A stretch of DNA of 64,000 bases from Neptunomonas qingdaonensis. GTDB taxonomy: Bacteria; Pseudomonadota; Gammaproteobacteria; Pseudomonadales; Balneatricaceae. The notes under the pieces were generated by a model that was not told the origin of the DNA, ran no database searches, and was given only the letters and a program-made list of their open reading frames with translations. Shown here in pieces: positions 27,078 to 36,553 of the stretch. Position numbers and translations under genes: made by a program. Where the stretch lies: positions 582,283 through 646,282 of the forward strand of contig NZ_FOOU01000001.1 of the NCBI RefSeq assembly GCF_900113275.1. Direction: 5' to 3'. Positions within the stretch are counted from its first letter, which is position 1; the number at the start of each line of letters is the position of its first letter.

Positions 27078-27755
27078 ATGTCACAGTCTTTAGATACCCA
27101 ACAGTCTGCCAGTGGCGTGCAGGAGCTCATTGATCAAATTCGGGAGAAAGGCGTCAATGCAGGTAAAACGCAAGGCACGCGAATTGTTGAAGATGCTGAG
27201 CAGCGAGCAGAATGGATTATTAAACAAGCCAAAGAAGAGGCTGCAGCGATTAAGAAAGAAGCCGATGCGAATTACCGTTTTGTCACAGAGGCTGGTCATG
27301 ACGCATTGGCATTGGCATTCAGGGATATAAAGTTAAAGCTTAAAGATGAGCTGTCGGTTCAGTTCTCGGAACAGTTGCGTAAATTAGTTGAGAAAGAGCT
27401 GCAAGACCCGGACACACTCAAATTATTGCTTATCTCTGCCGTCTCTAAATTATCGATACCTGATGCCCCGCAAACCATTGTTTTACCTGATAAAGCAGTA
27501 GGGCTGAATGAACTGCGTGAAGATCCCAGTTCTCTTCAACAGGGGGCTTTGGTGGAGTTAGTGTCTGATACTGCCAGAAAGTTGTTAACTAAAGGTGTCG
27601 ATATACGCCTTGATAGCAATATCAGCAGTGGACTTGTATTTTTGCTAAATGATGGCGAAGTGACAGTAGAAGTGACGGATGAATCACTCTCAAATATGTT
27701 GCTCAAGCATTTGCAGCCTCGCTTTAGAGCAATGCTTGAAGGGGTAGTGAGCTAG
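27078..27755 (+). CDS. atpE: V/A-type ATPase subunit E (peripheral stalk)
   Basis: A 225-residue peripheral stalk subunit. The N-terminal 90 residues are a charged helix (EDAEQRAEWIIKQAKEEAAA) that would form the stalk, and the C-terminal domain (about 110-225) is a mixed fold that caps the head. It is separated from K by 83 bases, the largest gap in the operon. In Chlamydia and Bacteroides operons this gene comes first. Confidence 0.88.
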   Translation: MSQSLDTQQSASGVQELIDQIREKGVNAGKTQGTRIVEDAEQRAEWIIKQAKEEAAAIKKEADANYRFVTEAGHDALALAFRDIKLKLKDELSVQFSEQLRKLVEKELQDPDTLKLLLISAVSKLSIPDAPQTIVLPDKAVGLNELREDPSSLQQGALVELVSDTARKLLTKGVDIRLDSNISSGLVFLLNDGEVTVEVTDESLSNMLLKHLQPRFRAMLEGVVS

Positions 27756-27767
27756 TGGTCGAAGCAT

Positions 27768-28469
27768 ATGATAAATCCTAACGTTAATGCAGACTATGTT
27801 GATTTGCTTTGCTCATTGCCTTATTTACATGATCCCTTTCATCGTCAGCGACCTCCCATTTCTGCCGTGCAGTTCAGGAAAAGGTTAAATATGCTCGACT
27901 TCGAGTCTCGCCAGCTGGTTGAGGAGCTGGCGGGAACCTTTTATTGGGGACGGCTTAAGCTTGAAGATACCGATGCAGAGCTGGTGCGCAAGGCGACACG
28001 TATTATTGAGGAGTTAGCATTACAGGATATTAAAGAGTGGCAGATGTGGCGAATGGATTTTCGTACGGTTATTGCCGCCCTGAGGCGTCGAAAACAGGGG
28101 CTTGCTGCGCCAGATAGCAAAACATTGTGGGGATATGGCCATTATGTCAGCCATATTCGTCGAAATTGGAATCATCCTACGTTTAAACTGGAATCGCGTT
28201 TTCCCTGGTTGCCTGAAGCAAAAGAGTTATTGGAATCAGGTGATAGTTATGGGCTGGAACGCCATCTAATGACGACTGCGTGGAATTATTACTCGCGCCA
28301 ACAAGCAGATAGACCTTATTCATTTTCTGATGTCTGGCTTTATGCGGTGAAGTGGGATCTTGTTGATCGCTGGTGCTGTTATAACGCCGATGCTGCTAAA
28401 CAACACTTTGAAGAACTTGTGCAGGCTGGCTTAAAGCAGTCAATCGAAGAACTGAGGGCAATGGCATGA
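27768..28469 (+). CDS. DUF2764 protein, probable V/A-type ATPase C-like subunit
   Basis: A 233-residue helical protein of the DUF2764 family, which is found only in V/A-ATPase operons of the Bacteroides-Chlamydia-spirochaete type, in the place of subunit C. Recognisable stretches are YVDLLCSLPYLHDPFHRQRP at the start, LQDIKEWQMWRMDFRTVIAAL in the middle and VDRWCCYNADAAKQHFEELV at the end. By analogy it links the central shaft to the rotor ring. It lies 12 bases behind E and overlaps A by four. Confidence 0.85.
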   Translation: MINPNVNADYVDLLCSLPYLHDPFHRQRPPISAVQFRKRLNMLDFESRQLVEELAGTFYWGRLKLEDTDAELVRKATRIIEELALQDIKEWQMWRMDFRTVIAALRRRKQGLAAPDSKTLWGYGHYVSHIRRNWNHPTFKLESRFPWLPEAKELLESGDSYGLERHLMTTAWNYYSRQQADRPYSFSDVWLYAVKWDLVDRWCCYNADAAKQHFEELVQAGLKQSIEELRAMA

Positions 28470-30352
28470 ATCAGGAAATATCAGAATTAAACACTATTAA
28501 TGCCACGGCGCGGGTTGTCTCGGTTAGTGATGATGTCGTTACCATTGAAACGATAGGCAAAGGCGCAGGAGAAGTGATTACACCGCTGGTTAAAAATGAA
28601 GTTGTGTTTATTTGCCCGCAGAAAACACCTGGCAGTAAGCAGGAGAAACTGAAAGCTGAGGTGCTGCGGGTGAGAGGGCGCCGCGCCGATGTTCAGGTGT
28701 ATGAAGATACCACCGGTGTCGCCATTGGCGACCCCATAGAGCAAAGCGGAGAAATGCTCTCAGTAGAGCTTGGGCCTGGTTTGCTGAGCCAGGTTTATGA
28801 TGGGCTACAAAACCCGTTACACCGCTTAGAGGCGATGAATGGACGCTTTCTTCTTCGTGGTGAAGTGGCTGCTGCACTGGATCGAAATGCTAAATGGGCC
28901 TTTGTGGCTAAACGTCGTGTAAAGGATAAACTTAAGCCCGGTGATGTTTTAGGCACGGTACAAGAAGGACGTTTTACTCATAAGATTATGCTGCCGTTTT
29001 TGCTTAGGGGTGTGCATACCATCGAATGGATTCAGGAGGGAACGTTTCCCGTTGAAACCGTTATCGCAAGATTGCGTGATGAAAAAGGCCGGCTTCACGA
29101 GGTGTCTATGCTACAGCGATGGCCGGTGCGTATTCCTCTGCCGGTTAATCTAATCAAAAATGGCAGCAGTGAGCGTAAATTTCCAACGCAGCCCATCATA
29201 ACCACCCTGCGTCTTATCGATACGTTTTTTCCTATCGCTAAAGGCGGCACTGGATGTATTCCCGGGCCATTTGGTGCGGGGAAAACGGTTTTGCAAAACC
29301 TGATTTCCCGCTACTCTGATGTTGATATTGTGATTGTAGTGGCTTGTGGTGAGCGTGCTGGTGAGGTAGTTGAAACCATTACCGAATTTCCCAAACTACA
29401 GGACCCTCATACCGGCGGTACGTTAATGGACCGTACTATCATTATTTGTAATACCTCTTCGATGCCGGTTGCTGCCCGGGAAGCCTCCATTTATACGGGA
29501 GTAACCCTTGGCGAATACTATCGTCAAATGGGGTACGAAGTATTGCTAATTGCCGACTCTACCTCCCGCTGGGCACAGGCAATGCGTGAAACCTCGGGTC
29601 GCTTAGAGGAGATTCCTGGCGAAGAAGCCTTTCCAGCTTACCTTGAGTCTTCAATTCGTAATTTATATGAGCGAGCGGGCGTCATCCGTACCAATGATAA
29701 CAGCGAGGGTTCTTTAACCTTGATCGGCACGGTTTCACCTGCGGGGGGGAACTTTGAAGAACCGGTGACGCAGGGAACCCTGAATACCGTTAAGACTTTT
29801 TTGGGGCTGAGTTATGATCGTGCCTACAAACGTTTTTATCCGGCAGTAGATCCTCTGCAGTCCTGGAGCCGGTACACCGAGCAGCTTACACCGTGGTTTC
29901 TAGAAAATATGGGGCCCTCCTGGCTGGATGGCGTGGCGCATATCAATCAGTTGCTGATCAGAGGCGATGAAATATCGAGAATGATGCAGGTGACGGGTGA
30001 GGAAGGCGTCAGTCAGGCTGATTTCGTTACCGAGCAAAAAGCAACCTTAGTCGATATGGTTTATTTACAGCAGGATGCCTTTGATGATGTGGATGTTTCA
30101 ACTGATATTGAACGGCAGAAAAGCAGCTTTTCGTTGCTGGTTAAAATAGTTGATACTCCGATGCTGTTTCAATCAAAAGCAGACGCCCGCCGTTGGTTTA
30201 GTCGTATGACTGACACCTTTAAGAATTTAAATTACTCACCAATGAGCAGTGAAGATCACAAGAAGTATTCAGATCAAATCGCTTCCTTGTTAGCAGAAGC
30301 TATTGGAAAAATATCAGCTGCGGAAAAACCCCCTAAGGAAGTGGCTGAATAA
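28466..30352 (+). CDS. atpA: V/A-type ATPase subunit A (catalytic)
   Basis: The catalytic subunit, 628 residues and so somewhat longer than typical. The Walker A motif GPFGAGKT is at 267-274, Walker B follows in YEVLLIADSTSRWAQA, and the non-homologous bulge insertion specific to V/A-type A subunits lies between about 115 and 190. It is the last gene of the operon, after the DUF2764 gene, although its partner B is the first. Nothing suggests a second operon; no F or G/H subunit gene is visible. Confidence 0.95.
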   Translation: MNQEISELNTINATARVVSVSDDVVTIETIGKGAGEVITPLVKNEVVFICPQKTPGSKQEKLKAEVLRVRGRRADVQVYEDTTGVAIGDPIEQSGEMLSVELGPGLLSQVYDGLQNPLHRLEAMNGRFLLRGEVAAALDRNAKWAFVAKRRVKDKLKPGDVLGTVQEGRFTHKIMLPFLLRGVHTIEWIQEGTFPVETVIARLRDEKGRLHEVSMLQRWPVRIPLPVNLIKNGSSERKFPTQPIITTLRLIDTFFPIAKGGTGCIPGPFGAGKTVLQNLISRYSDVDIVIVVACGERAGEVVETITEFPKLQDPHTGGTLMDRTIIICNTSSMPVAAREASIYTGVTLGEYYRQMGYEVLLIADSTSRWAQAMRETSGRLEEIPGEEAFPAYLESSIRNLYERAGVIRTNDNSEGSLTLIGTVSPAGGNFEEPVTQGTLNTVKTFLGLSYDRAYKRFYPAVDPLQSWSRYTEQLTPWFLENMGPSWLDGVAHINQLLIRGDEISRMMQVTGEEGVSQADFVTEQKATLVDMVYLQQDAFDDVDVSTDIERQKSSFSLLVKIVDTPMLFQSKADARRWFSRMTDTFKNLNYSPMSSEDHKKYSDQIASLLAEAIGKISAAEKPPKEVAE

Positions 30353-30523
30353 CCATTATTCATCAGATGCCTACGGCTGTTAATAGAGACTCTCTTTGGT
30401 TGTCATACGGGTTCGGTTGTCGCTGATTAATTCTGCTAATGCTCATCAATAATTATTTGATAGGCAACAGGCGATAACCAGACGGTAAAAGAGTATCGTT
30501 CAGCGTTTTGGTTTGAGGTTACT

Positions 30524-31438
30524 ATGCTGGGTCGTTGGGTTCCTGCGGTCAGTCTTTTTCTGGCTATGTTTTTGTGGGCAAGTTCATTTATTGCGTTGAA
30601 AATTGCTTTTTCGTTTTACGATCCCATGGTCGTTATTTTCGGGCGTATGCTGGTAGCTGCTGCCTGTTTCATATTTTTTCTGAAGTATTTAATACGCTTT
30701 ACCTACCAAAAAGGAGACTGGCGGCTACTGTTGTTGATGGTGATATGCGAGCCTTGCCTATATTTCTTATTTGAAGCGCATGCCCTGCAAAATACCAGTG
30801 CGGCTCAAGCTGGTATGATCACCTCACTGGCTCCGCTTTTAGTCGGTATCGGCGCACTCTATTTTCTGCGTGAAAAGCTGTCACAACAAGCGTGGCTGGG
30901 GTTTTCGGTAGCAGTGGTCGGCGCTGTTTGGTTGAGTCTTGCCGGGACCCGGACGGACGATGCTCCCAATCCGCTGCTGGGTAACTTTCTTGAGCTCTGT
31001 GCGATGGTATGTGCGACGGGGTACACTTTATGCCTTAAGCATCTCTCGCAGCGTTACTCTACATGGTTCCTTACTGCGCTGCAGGCGTTTTGCGGTAGCA
31101 TTTTCTTTCTTCCTTTTTTGCCCTTTTCGGGCGAAGGCGCTGTATGGGGCTTGTCATGGAAATGGGAAGGAATATGGGCAATACTTTATTTAGGAATCCT
31201 AATTAATATTGGTGCATATGGACTCTATAATCTGGGTGTATCAAAGATCAAAGCAGCAGAGGCATCAGCCTATATTAATCTTATTCCTGTGTTTACCTTA
31301 TTGATGGCATATATGGTGTTGAACGAAACCTTTAATGTTCAGCAGATGTGCGCAGCGGCTTTGGTGTTAGGGGGTGTATTTCTGAGTCAGTGGAAAATGC
31401 CCGCTAAGGTTAAGGAAGCGGATGCTTCAATGGTCTGA
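30524..31438 (+). CDS. DMT-family (EamA) transporter
   Basis: A 304-residue inner-membrane protein with ten helices in two five-helix EamA repeats; the first contains LFLAMFLWASSFIALKIAF and ends near residue 150, the second includes YLGILINIGAYGLYNLGVSK and the end motif of the family (GGVFLSQW). Such proteins export or import metabolites and amino acids; the substrate is not deducible. It is 170 bases behind the ATPase operon and appears to be its own unit. Confidence 0.88.
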   Translation: MLGRWVPAVSLFLAMFLWASSFIALKIAFSFYDPMVVIFGRMLVAAACFIFFLKYLIRFTYQKGDWRLLLLMVICEPCLYFLFEAHALQNTSAAQAGMITSLAPLLVGIGALYFLREKLSQQAWLGFSVAVVGAVWLSLAGTRTDDAPNPLLGNFLELCAMVCATGYTLCLKHLSQRYSTWFLTALQAFCGSIFFLPFLPFSGEGAVWGLSWKWEGIWAILYLGILINIGAYGLYNLGVSKIKAAEASAYINLIPVFTLLMAYMVLNETFNVQQMCAAALVLGGVFLSQWKMPAKVKEADASMV

Positions 31439-31553
31439 TGAGTGTGATAATCAAAAGTCATGATGCCGAGTTGAAGGTGCGTTTTACAGGGAAATAAGCT
31501 AGAACGCGGTTATTTTAATCAGGATAGCGGAGTATCATAAAACGAGAGAGTTA

Positions 31554-32162
31554 TTGGTAAAAAATATTATGTTAGATCAATTACGAGAGAAACTAAGTCG
31601 GTATCAGGCCCGTCGTTTTGATAGTCTGGTGCCGCAGGCGAGTGTCCTGATCGCATTAACAGATAGCGATGACCCGCATGTGATATTAACAAAGCGCGCG
31701 GCGAGTTTATCGACGCATGGTGGTGAAATAGCGTTTCCGGGCGGGCGGCATGATTTAACCGATCCTGATCTGTTGTTTACCGCATTACGCGAAGCACATG
31801 AAGAGGTTGGTTTGCTACCTGAAGATGTTGAGGTGCTGGCTCCTCTGGGTCAGGTGATGTCTAAGCATCAGTTGCAAGTGACTCCCTGGGTCGGTATTGT
31901 GCCTGCCTCCATACAGTTAACGCCAAGTCCGGATGAAATAGAAAGCATATTTACTGTACCTTTGCGTTTCTTTCTGGAGGATCAGCGTCATCATACCGAC
32001 CAGATACGCTTTAAAGGGATGACGCATTTCGTGCCTGCCTATGAGTATGATGGGCACATTATCTGGGGCTTAACGGCTTATATGTTGATTGAGTTACTTA
32101 ACATTGGGTTTGATGCGGACATTCCCATGAAACCGCGTCCAGAACATCATCATGAGTGTTAA
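31554..32162 (+). CDS. nudL: NUDIX CoA pyrophosphatase NudL
   Basis: A 202-residue NUDIX hydrolase that probably cleaves CoA and its derivatives. The NUDIX box is intact (GGRHDLTDPDLLFTALREAHEEVGL) and preceded by the CoA-type LTKRAASLSTHGGEIAFPGG motif. A TTG at 31554 follows a GAGAGAG; an ATG five codons later (31569) is the alternative start. Its end overlaps the DUF1289 gene by 11 bases. Confidence 0.92.
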   Translation: MVKNIMLDQLREKLSRYQARRFDSLVPQASVLIALTDSDDPHVILTKRAASLSTHGGEIAFPGGRHDLTDPDLLFTALREAHEEVGLLPEDVEVLAPLGQVMSKHQLQVTPWVGIVPASIQLTPSPDEIESIFTVPLRFFLEDQRHHTDQIRFKGMTHFVPAYEYDGHIIWGLTAYMLIELLNIGFDADIPMKPRPEHHHEC

Positions 32163-32358
32163 AGAGAAAATGAGCGAGCAGAAAAACCTTGTACGTAACC
32201 CTTGCATGGGGGTATGCGCGTTAGATAAAGATGATCTTTGTATCGCGTGCCGTCGCAGCGGTATGGAAATAGCGGAGTGGGGCGTGCTGAGTAATGAGCA
32301 GCGTCGGGAAGTGATTAAAAAGATTGAACGTCGTTACAAAGGCGAAATCTGCTACTAA
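32152..32358 (+). CDS. DUF1289 protein
   Basis: A 68-residue protein of the DUF1289 family, with the conserved four-Cys pattern NPCMGVCALDKDDLCIACRR and a helical end (EWGVLSNEQRREVIKKIERR). The cysteines probably bind a metal; the function is unknown. It overlaps nudL and is likely cotranscribed with it. Confidence 0.88.
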   Translation: MSVKEKMSEQKNLVRNPCMGVCALDKDDLCIACRRSGMEIAEWGVLSNEQRREVIKKIERRYKGEICY

Positions 32359-32383
32359 GGTAAGGCCCTGCAACGTATATAAG

Positions 32384-32417
32384 ACAACACAAGTCGCGGG
32401 TCAGGCGCTTGTGTTGT
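32384..32417. terminator. Stem-loop between convergent genes
   Basis: ACAACACAAG and CTTGTGTTGT form a perfect ten-base stem around a 14-base loop between the DUF1289 gene and the convergent CorB gene. There is no T-run; a bidirectional, possibly Rho-assisted end is likely. Confidence 0.55.
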
Positions 32418-32438
32418 GATGGTAAAGTAGGCCGCTCT

Positions 32439-33698
32439 TTAGCGTGGTAGTGCTACTAGTCGTGCTGTTTTGATCAGGTTGTCTGTCATTTGCAGCGTTT
32501 CGACGCGATAACCATTGATGCTCAGGCACACATTGGCATCAGGAATGGATTCTAGTGTTTCTATAATCAGGCCGTTCAGGGTTTTAGGTCCGTTTGTAGG
32601 CAGGTTCCATGATAGTGATTTATTGATATCTCTTATAAAAGCGGATGCTTCAATAATGTAACTGTCATCATCCTGTGGGTGAATATCCGCATTTTCTGCG
32701 CGATGGTGGGCAGAAAGCTCGCCGACAATCTCCTCAAGAATATCTTCTAAGGTAGCGATACCTAGTACGTCACCATATTCATCAACCACCAGGCCTATAC
32801 GGCGACTTTCTTTCTGGAAATTCAGAAGCTGAGTCTGTAAAGGCGTGCTTTCTGGAATGAAGTAAGGTTCGTGGACCACTTGAAGAATGGAGGCTTTTGT
32901 AACATTGCCCTGCTGAATTAACTGCGCCAGATTACGCATGTGTAAGATACCAACCACTTTGTTGATATCACCGTTATAAACGGGCAGGCGTGTATGGCTT
33001 GTGGTGGATAATCGGCAAAGGATGTCATCAAGTTCGAAATCGAGATCGATCCCCTGAATATCATTCTTAGGAATCATGATGTCGTCTACTGTTACATCAT
33101 TCAGTTCCAAAACGCCGAGTAACATGGATTGCTTGCGCTTGGGTAGTAATGCTCCGGCTTCATGAACCAGAGTCCGGAGCTCTTCTGTGCTGAGGTTGTG
33201 ATTGCTGTTGCCATCGGGGCTGAGGCCACAAAGCTTAAGTAAGCCGTTGGTAATGCCATTAACAATCCAGACCAGTGGGTAGGTCAGGGTTAATAGCGGT
33301 GTGAGAATGTAAGCGGCAGGAAAAGCAATTTTTTCCGGATACAGTGCGGCGACTGTTTTGGGGGAAACTTCTGCAAAAATCAGAATGATAATGGTCAGCG
33401 ATGCTGTGGCAATGACGATACCTGCGTCGCCCCATAAACGCACAGCAATCACGGTAGCTATCGCCGATGCTAAAATATTGACGAAGTTGTTACCTATCAG
33501 AATGACGCCGATTAAACGATCGGGGCGTTCGAGTAGTTTGCTGGCTTTGCGTGCACCACTGTGGTGTTGTTTGACGAGATGTTTTAATCGATATCGATTA
33601 AGCGACATCATGCCTGTTTCTGAACTGGAAAAAAAAGCCGAGCATAGAATCAGGAAGCAAAGTACCCCCAAAAGAAAACTTATTGATGCGTCTTCCAA
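32439..33698 (-). CDS. corB: CorB/HlyC-CorC family (CNNM-type) transport protein
   Basis: A 419-residue membrane protein: DUF21/CNNM membrane domain (residues 1-175, with SAFFSSSETGMMSLNRYRL), two CBS domains (about 195-320, with DDIMIPKNDI) and a C-terminal CorC/HlyC domain (from about 335). The family handles Mg2+ or Co2+ export or regulation. The start is a TTG at 33698. Neighbouring ypjD follows the usual corB-ypjD-ffh order of gammaproteobacteria, here as two genes divergent from ffh. Confidence 0.9.
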   Translation of the reverse strand: MEDASISFLLGVLCFLILCSAFFSSSETGMMSLNRYRLKHLVKQHHSGARKASKLLERPDRLIGVILIGNNFVNILASAIATVIAVRLWGDAGIVIATASLTIIILIFAEVSPKTVAALYPEKIAFPAAYILTPLLTLTYPLVWIVNGITNGLLKLCGLSPDGNSNHNLSTEELRTLVHEAGALLPKRKQSMLLGVLELNDVTVDDIMIPKNDIQGIDLDFELDDILCRLSTTSHTRLPVYNGDINKVVGILHMRNLAQLIQQGNVTKASILQVVHEPYFIPESTPLQTQLLNFQKESRRIGLVVDEYGDVLGIATLEDILEEIVGELSAHHRAENADIHPQDDDSYIIEASAFIRDINKSLSWNLPTNGPKTLNGLIIETLESIPDANVCLSINGYRVETLQMTDNLIKTARLVALPR

Positions 33699-33773
33699 AA
33701 CCGTCGCCTATCATTACTAATTGGATGTATATTCTCAGTGCGCGCTGAGGGCGTGTCAAGCGGTTGAGGTCGT

Positions 33774-34562
33774 CTAAAAGTCAATAATGTCCAAAACCAA
33801 CTTGGATCCAAAAAAGCCGAGCATCAGCAGGAAAAATCCGCTGACTGTCCATCGGACGGCGCGATGGCTTCTCCAGCCAAGTACGCTGCGTCCCCAGAGT
33901 AAGATTGCGTACAGAATCCAGGCCATAATGGAGAGTATAGTTTTGTGTGCGAGGTGCTGTGCAAACAGGTTATCTAAAAATAGAAAGCCGGTTATCAGAG
34001 AGGCTGTTAGCAGAATCATTCCTATCCATATCATCTCAAAAAGCAGTCGCTCCATGGTTTGAAGTGGTGGAAGAGAGGCGACCAGGCCACGGGTATGATG
34101 TTGTTTCAGGGCGTGATCCTGTTTGGATAATAAAAAGGCCTGGAAGGTGGCAATGGTGAAGACGCTGTAAGCCAGGATGGATAGCAGGATATGAACGATT
34201 AATCCGCCTTGGTAAATTTTGGCGATTCCAAGATTAGGTCCCCAGACAGAAAGTGCAGCGTTCAATGCTGCCATGGGCAGTATACCAATGAAGAGGTTCT
34301 CAATCGGATGGCGAAGACTGCTAAAAAGGACCACGACGGCGACCAGCCAGGCGACTAAGGAGCCGGCGATAAAAAAGCCGAGGTTGATGCCGTTGGGCTG
34401 ATGAAGCACTGAATACACGGAAAATGTGTGAAAAATAACGCCGGTTGCCGCAATAATTTTAATTAAGGCGGAACTTTTCGTTTGTTTTTTTAATGCCTGG
34501 AATTGCAGGGTGGTAGCAATCAGATACAAAAATACAGCTATTAGCGTAGACAGGGTGAGCAT
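33774..34562 (-). CDS. ypjD: Cytochrome c assembly family membrane protein YpjD
   Basis: A 262-residue protein with eight predicted membrane helices and the cytochrome c assembly (CcmC/CcsA-like) pattern: VHILLSILAYSVFTIATFQAF and, near the end, HKTILSIMAWILYAILLWGR with conserved His. E. coli YpjD has been linked to CorB. It is divergent from ffh, 188 bases away, and reads toward corB. Confidence 0.88.
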   Translation of the reverse strand: MLTLSTLIAVFLYLIATTLQFQALKKQTKSSALIKIIAATGVIFHTFSVYSVLHQPNGINLGFFIAGSLVAWLVAVVVLFSSLRHPIENLFIGILPMAALNAALSVWGPNLGIAKIYQGGLIVHILLSILAYSVFTIATFQAFLLSKQDHALKQHHTRGLVASLPPLQTMERLLFEMIWIGMILLTASLITGFLFLDNLFAQHLAHKTILSIMAWILYAILLWGRSVLGWRSHRAVRWTVSGFFLLMLGFFGSKLVLDIIDF

Positions 34563-34643
34563 CTTTTTCTCCTAAAGAAGAGTAGTTTGGCATAAATAAA
34601 CGGAGGTTGAAATATGGGGGTGTGGCCTTGAACGTCACTGCGC

Positions 34644-34649
34644 TATAAT
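34644..34649 (+). promoter_or_regulatory. Probable -10 element of ffh
   Basis: A perfect TATAAT stands 101 bases before ffh. The region 17 bases upstream (TGTGGC) is only a weak -35. It is the clearest vegetative -10 in the gap between ypjD and ffh. Confidence 0.45.
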
Positions 34650-34750
34650 GTCGCCAAAGTTTTATGAATTCAGGGTTTAGCTCTGCTTAATGATTTTGAT
34701 ACCGAGTGGTGTGTTCATTGGGGTAGGGTCCAGTCTTTTTAGAGGCAACT

Positions 34751-36133
34751 ATGTTTGAAAATCTGTCAGAACGTTTAACGAAAACGCTGCGTGCGGTGAC
34801 TGGGCAGGCAAAGCTCACTGAAGATAATATCAAAGACACTTTACGTGAAGTACGTATGGCGTTGCTTGAAGCCGATGTCGCGCTGCCTGTCGTTAAAGAA
34901 TTTGTTAATTGTGTTAAAGAGCGTGCTGTTGGTCAGGAAGTTTCAAAAAGTCTGACGCCGGGTCAGGTCTTCGTCAAAATTGTCAACGAAGAGCTGGTGC
35001 GAGTAATGGGTGAGGCCAATGAAGGCCTTAATCTAGCGGCGGTACCTCCGGCGGTTGTCTTAATGGCAGGTCTTCAGGGGGCGGGTAAAACCACCTCTGT
35101 TGCAAAACTGTCGTTATTGCTGAAAGACCGGGAAAAGAAAAAAGTACTAGTGGTGTCGGCAGATGTTTATCGTCCTGCTGCTATTAAACAGTTGCAGGTG
35201 CTGGCCAGTGAGGTCGGTGTCGATTTCTTTCCATCCTCCGCTGACCAGGATCCTGTTGCTATAGTGCAAGCAGCGATTCAGCACGCCAAAATTCAAAATT
35301 ATGATGTACTGCTGGTAGATACGGCGGGGCGTTTGCATGTCGATAATGACATGATGGATGAAATTAAGCGTTTGCATAAAGCGATTAATCCGGTTGAAAC
35401 CCTTTTTGTTGTCGATGCCATGACCGGGCAGGATGCTGCTAATACAGCGCGTGCGTTTAATGACGTATTGCCTCTGACCGGTGTGATACTGACGAAAGCC
35501 GATGGTGATGCCCGTGGCGGTGCTGCATTATCCGTGCGTCATATCACCGGTAAGCCGATTAAGTTTATCGGTATGGGTGAAAAAGTCGAAGCACTTGAGC
35601 CTTTTCATCCGGATCGTCTTGCATCGCGTATATTGGGTATGGGTGATGTGCTTTCTCTTATTGAGGAAGCTGAGCGCAAAATTGATAAAGATAAAGCGGA
35701 AAAGTTCGCAGCTAAGATCAAAAAAGGTAAAGGATTTGATCTGGAGGATTTTCGTGAACAGCTCCAGCAGATGAAAAATATGGGCGGCATGATGGGGATG
35801 CTGGATAAAATGCCGGGTATGGGGCAGTTGGCGCAGGCTGCCGACGCCACAAAAGCGGAGAAAGGCATGGGGCAGATGGAAGTTATCATCAACTCTATGA
35901 CCCCGGGCGAGCGTCGTAATCCGGATATTATCAGTGGTTCACGCAAAAAACGTATCGCGATGGGATCCGGTACGCAGATCCAGGATGTTAACCGCCTGCT
36001 GAAGCAGCATAAGCAAATGTCTAAAATGATGAAGAAGTTTTCCGGCAAAGGCGGCATGACTAAAATGATGCGTGGCATGAAAGGAATGTTGCCTCCGGGT
36101 ATGGGTGGCGGCCCTGGTGGATTTCCACGATAA
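34751..36133 (+). CDS. ffh: Signal recognition particle protein Ffh
   Basis: A 460-residue GTPase that with 4.5S RNA targets nascent membrane proteins to FtsY. The N domain is at 1-90, the G domain carries GLQGAGKTTSVAKL (about 107-120), DTAGRLHVD and TKADGDARGGAALS, and the Met-rich M domain (about 325-460) contains NMGGMMGMLDKMPGMGQL for signal-peptide and RNA binding. It is followed by rpsP-rimM-trmD-rplS, a conserved cluster. Confidence 0.97.
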   Translation: MFENLSERLTKTLRAVTGQAKLTEDNIKDTLREVRMALLEADVALPVVKEFVNCVKERAVGQEVSKSLTPGQVFVKIVNEELVRVMGEANEGLNLAAVPPAVVLMAGLQGAGKTTSVAKLSLLLKDREKKKVLVVSADVYRPAAIKQLQVLASEVGVDFFPSSADQDPVAIVQAAIQHAKIQNYDVLLVDTAGRLHVDNDMMDEIKRLHKAINPVETLFVVDAMTGQDAANTARAFNDVLPLTGVILTKADGDARGGAALSVRHITGKPIKFIGMGEKVEALEPFHPDRLASRILGMGDVLSLIEEAERKIDKDKAEKFAAKIKKGKGFDLEDFREQLQQMKNMGGMMGMLDKMPGMGQLAQAADATKAEKGMGQMEVIINSMTPGERRNPDIISGSRKKRIAMGSGTQIQDVNRLLKQHKQMSKMMKKFSGKGGMTKMMRGMKGMLPPGMGGGPGGFPR

Positions 36134-36151
36134 AGAATAAACAGATTTTCT

Positions 36152-36184
36152 TTCCAATGGAGGCGCATTCACGTAGAATGCGCC
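36152..36184 (+). promoter_or_regulatory. Promoter and inverted repeat before rpsP
   Basis: TTCCAA (36152-36157) and TAGAAT (36174-36179) are spaced by 16 bases and form a plausible vegetative promoter. The same stretch contains GGCGCATTC-ACGTA-GAATGCGCC (36162-36184), a perfect hairpin that could also act as the end of the ffh transcript. Confidence 0.5.
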
Positions 36185-36277
36185 CCTGAATTTATTTTGG
36201 CCCGACTGGAACAATATTCAGTTGGTAATGCAACGCTGGGCGATATCAAAACCCACGCAATATAAAGGGATTAACGT

Positions 36278-36529
36278 ATGGTCACTATTCGTTTGTCACG
36301 TGGCGGCGCTAAAAAGCGTCCTTTCTATCAATTAACAGTAGCTGATTCTCGTAATGCACGCGATGGTCGCTTTATTGAGCGTATCGGTTTCTTCAACCCA
36401 TCAGCTCGTGGTCAGGAAGAGCGTCTGCGCTTGGATCTGGAACGCGTTGAATACTGGACTAGTAAAGGCGCACAGCTTTCTGAGCGTGTTGCACAGTTAG
36501 TAAAAGAAGCTAAAAAAGCTGCTCAGTAA
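36278..36529 (+). CDS. rpsP: 30S ribosomal protein S16
   Basis: An 83-residue ribosomal protein with the family start [20 protein letters not shown] and the core [10 protein letters not shown]. It begins the rpsP-rimM-trmD-rplS operon; ribosome site AAGGGA. Confidence 0.97.
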   Translation: MVTIRLSRGGAKKRPFYQLTVADSRNARDGRFIERIGFFNPSARGQEERLRLDLERVEYWTSKGAQLSERVAQLVKEAKKAAQ

Positions 36530-36553
36530 TTTATATAGTAGCTGGATAGGTCA

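Noticed and set aside
35605..36168. Minus-strand open frame of 187 codons
   Set aside because: Antisense shadow of the Met/Gly-rich M domain of ffh.
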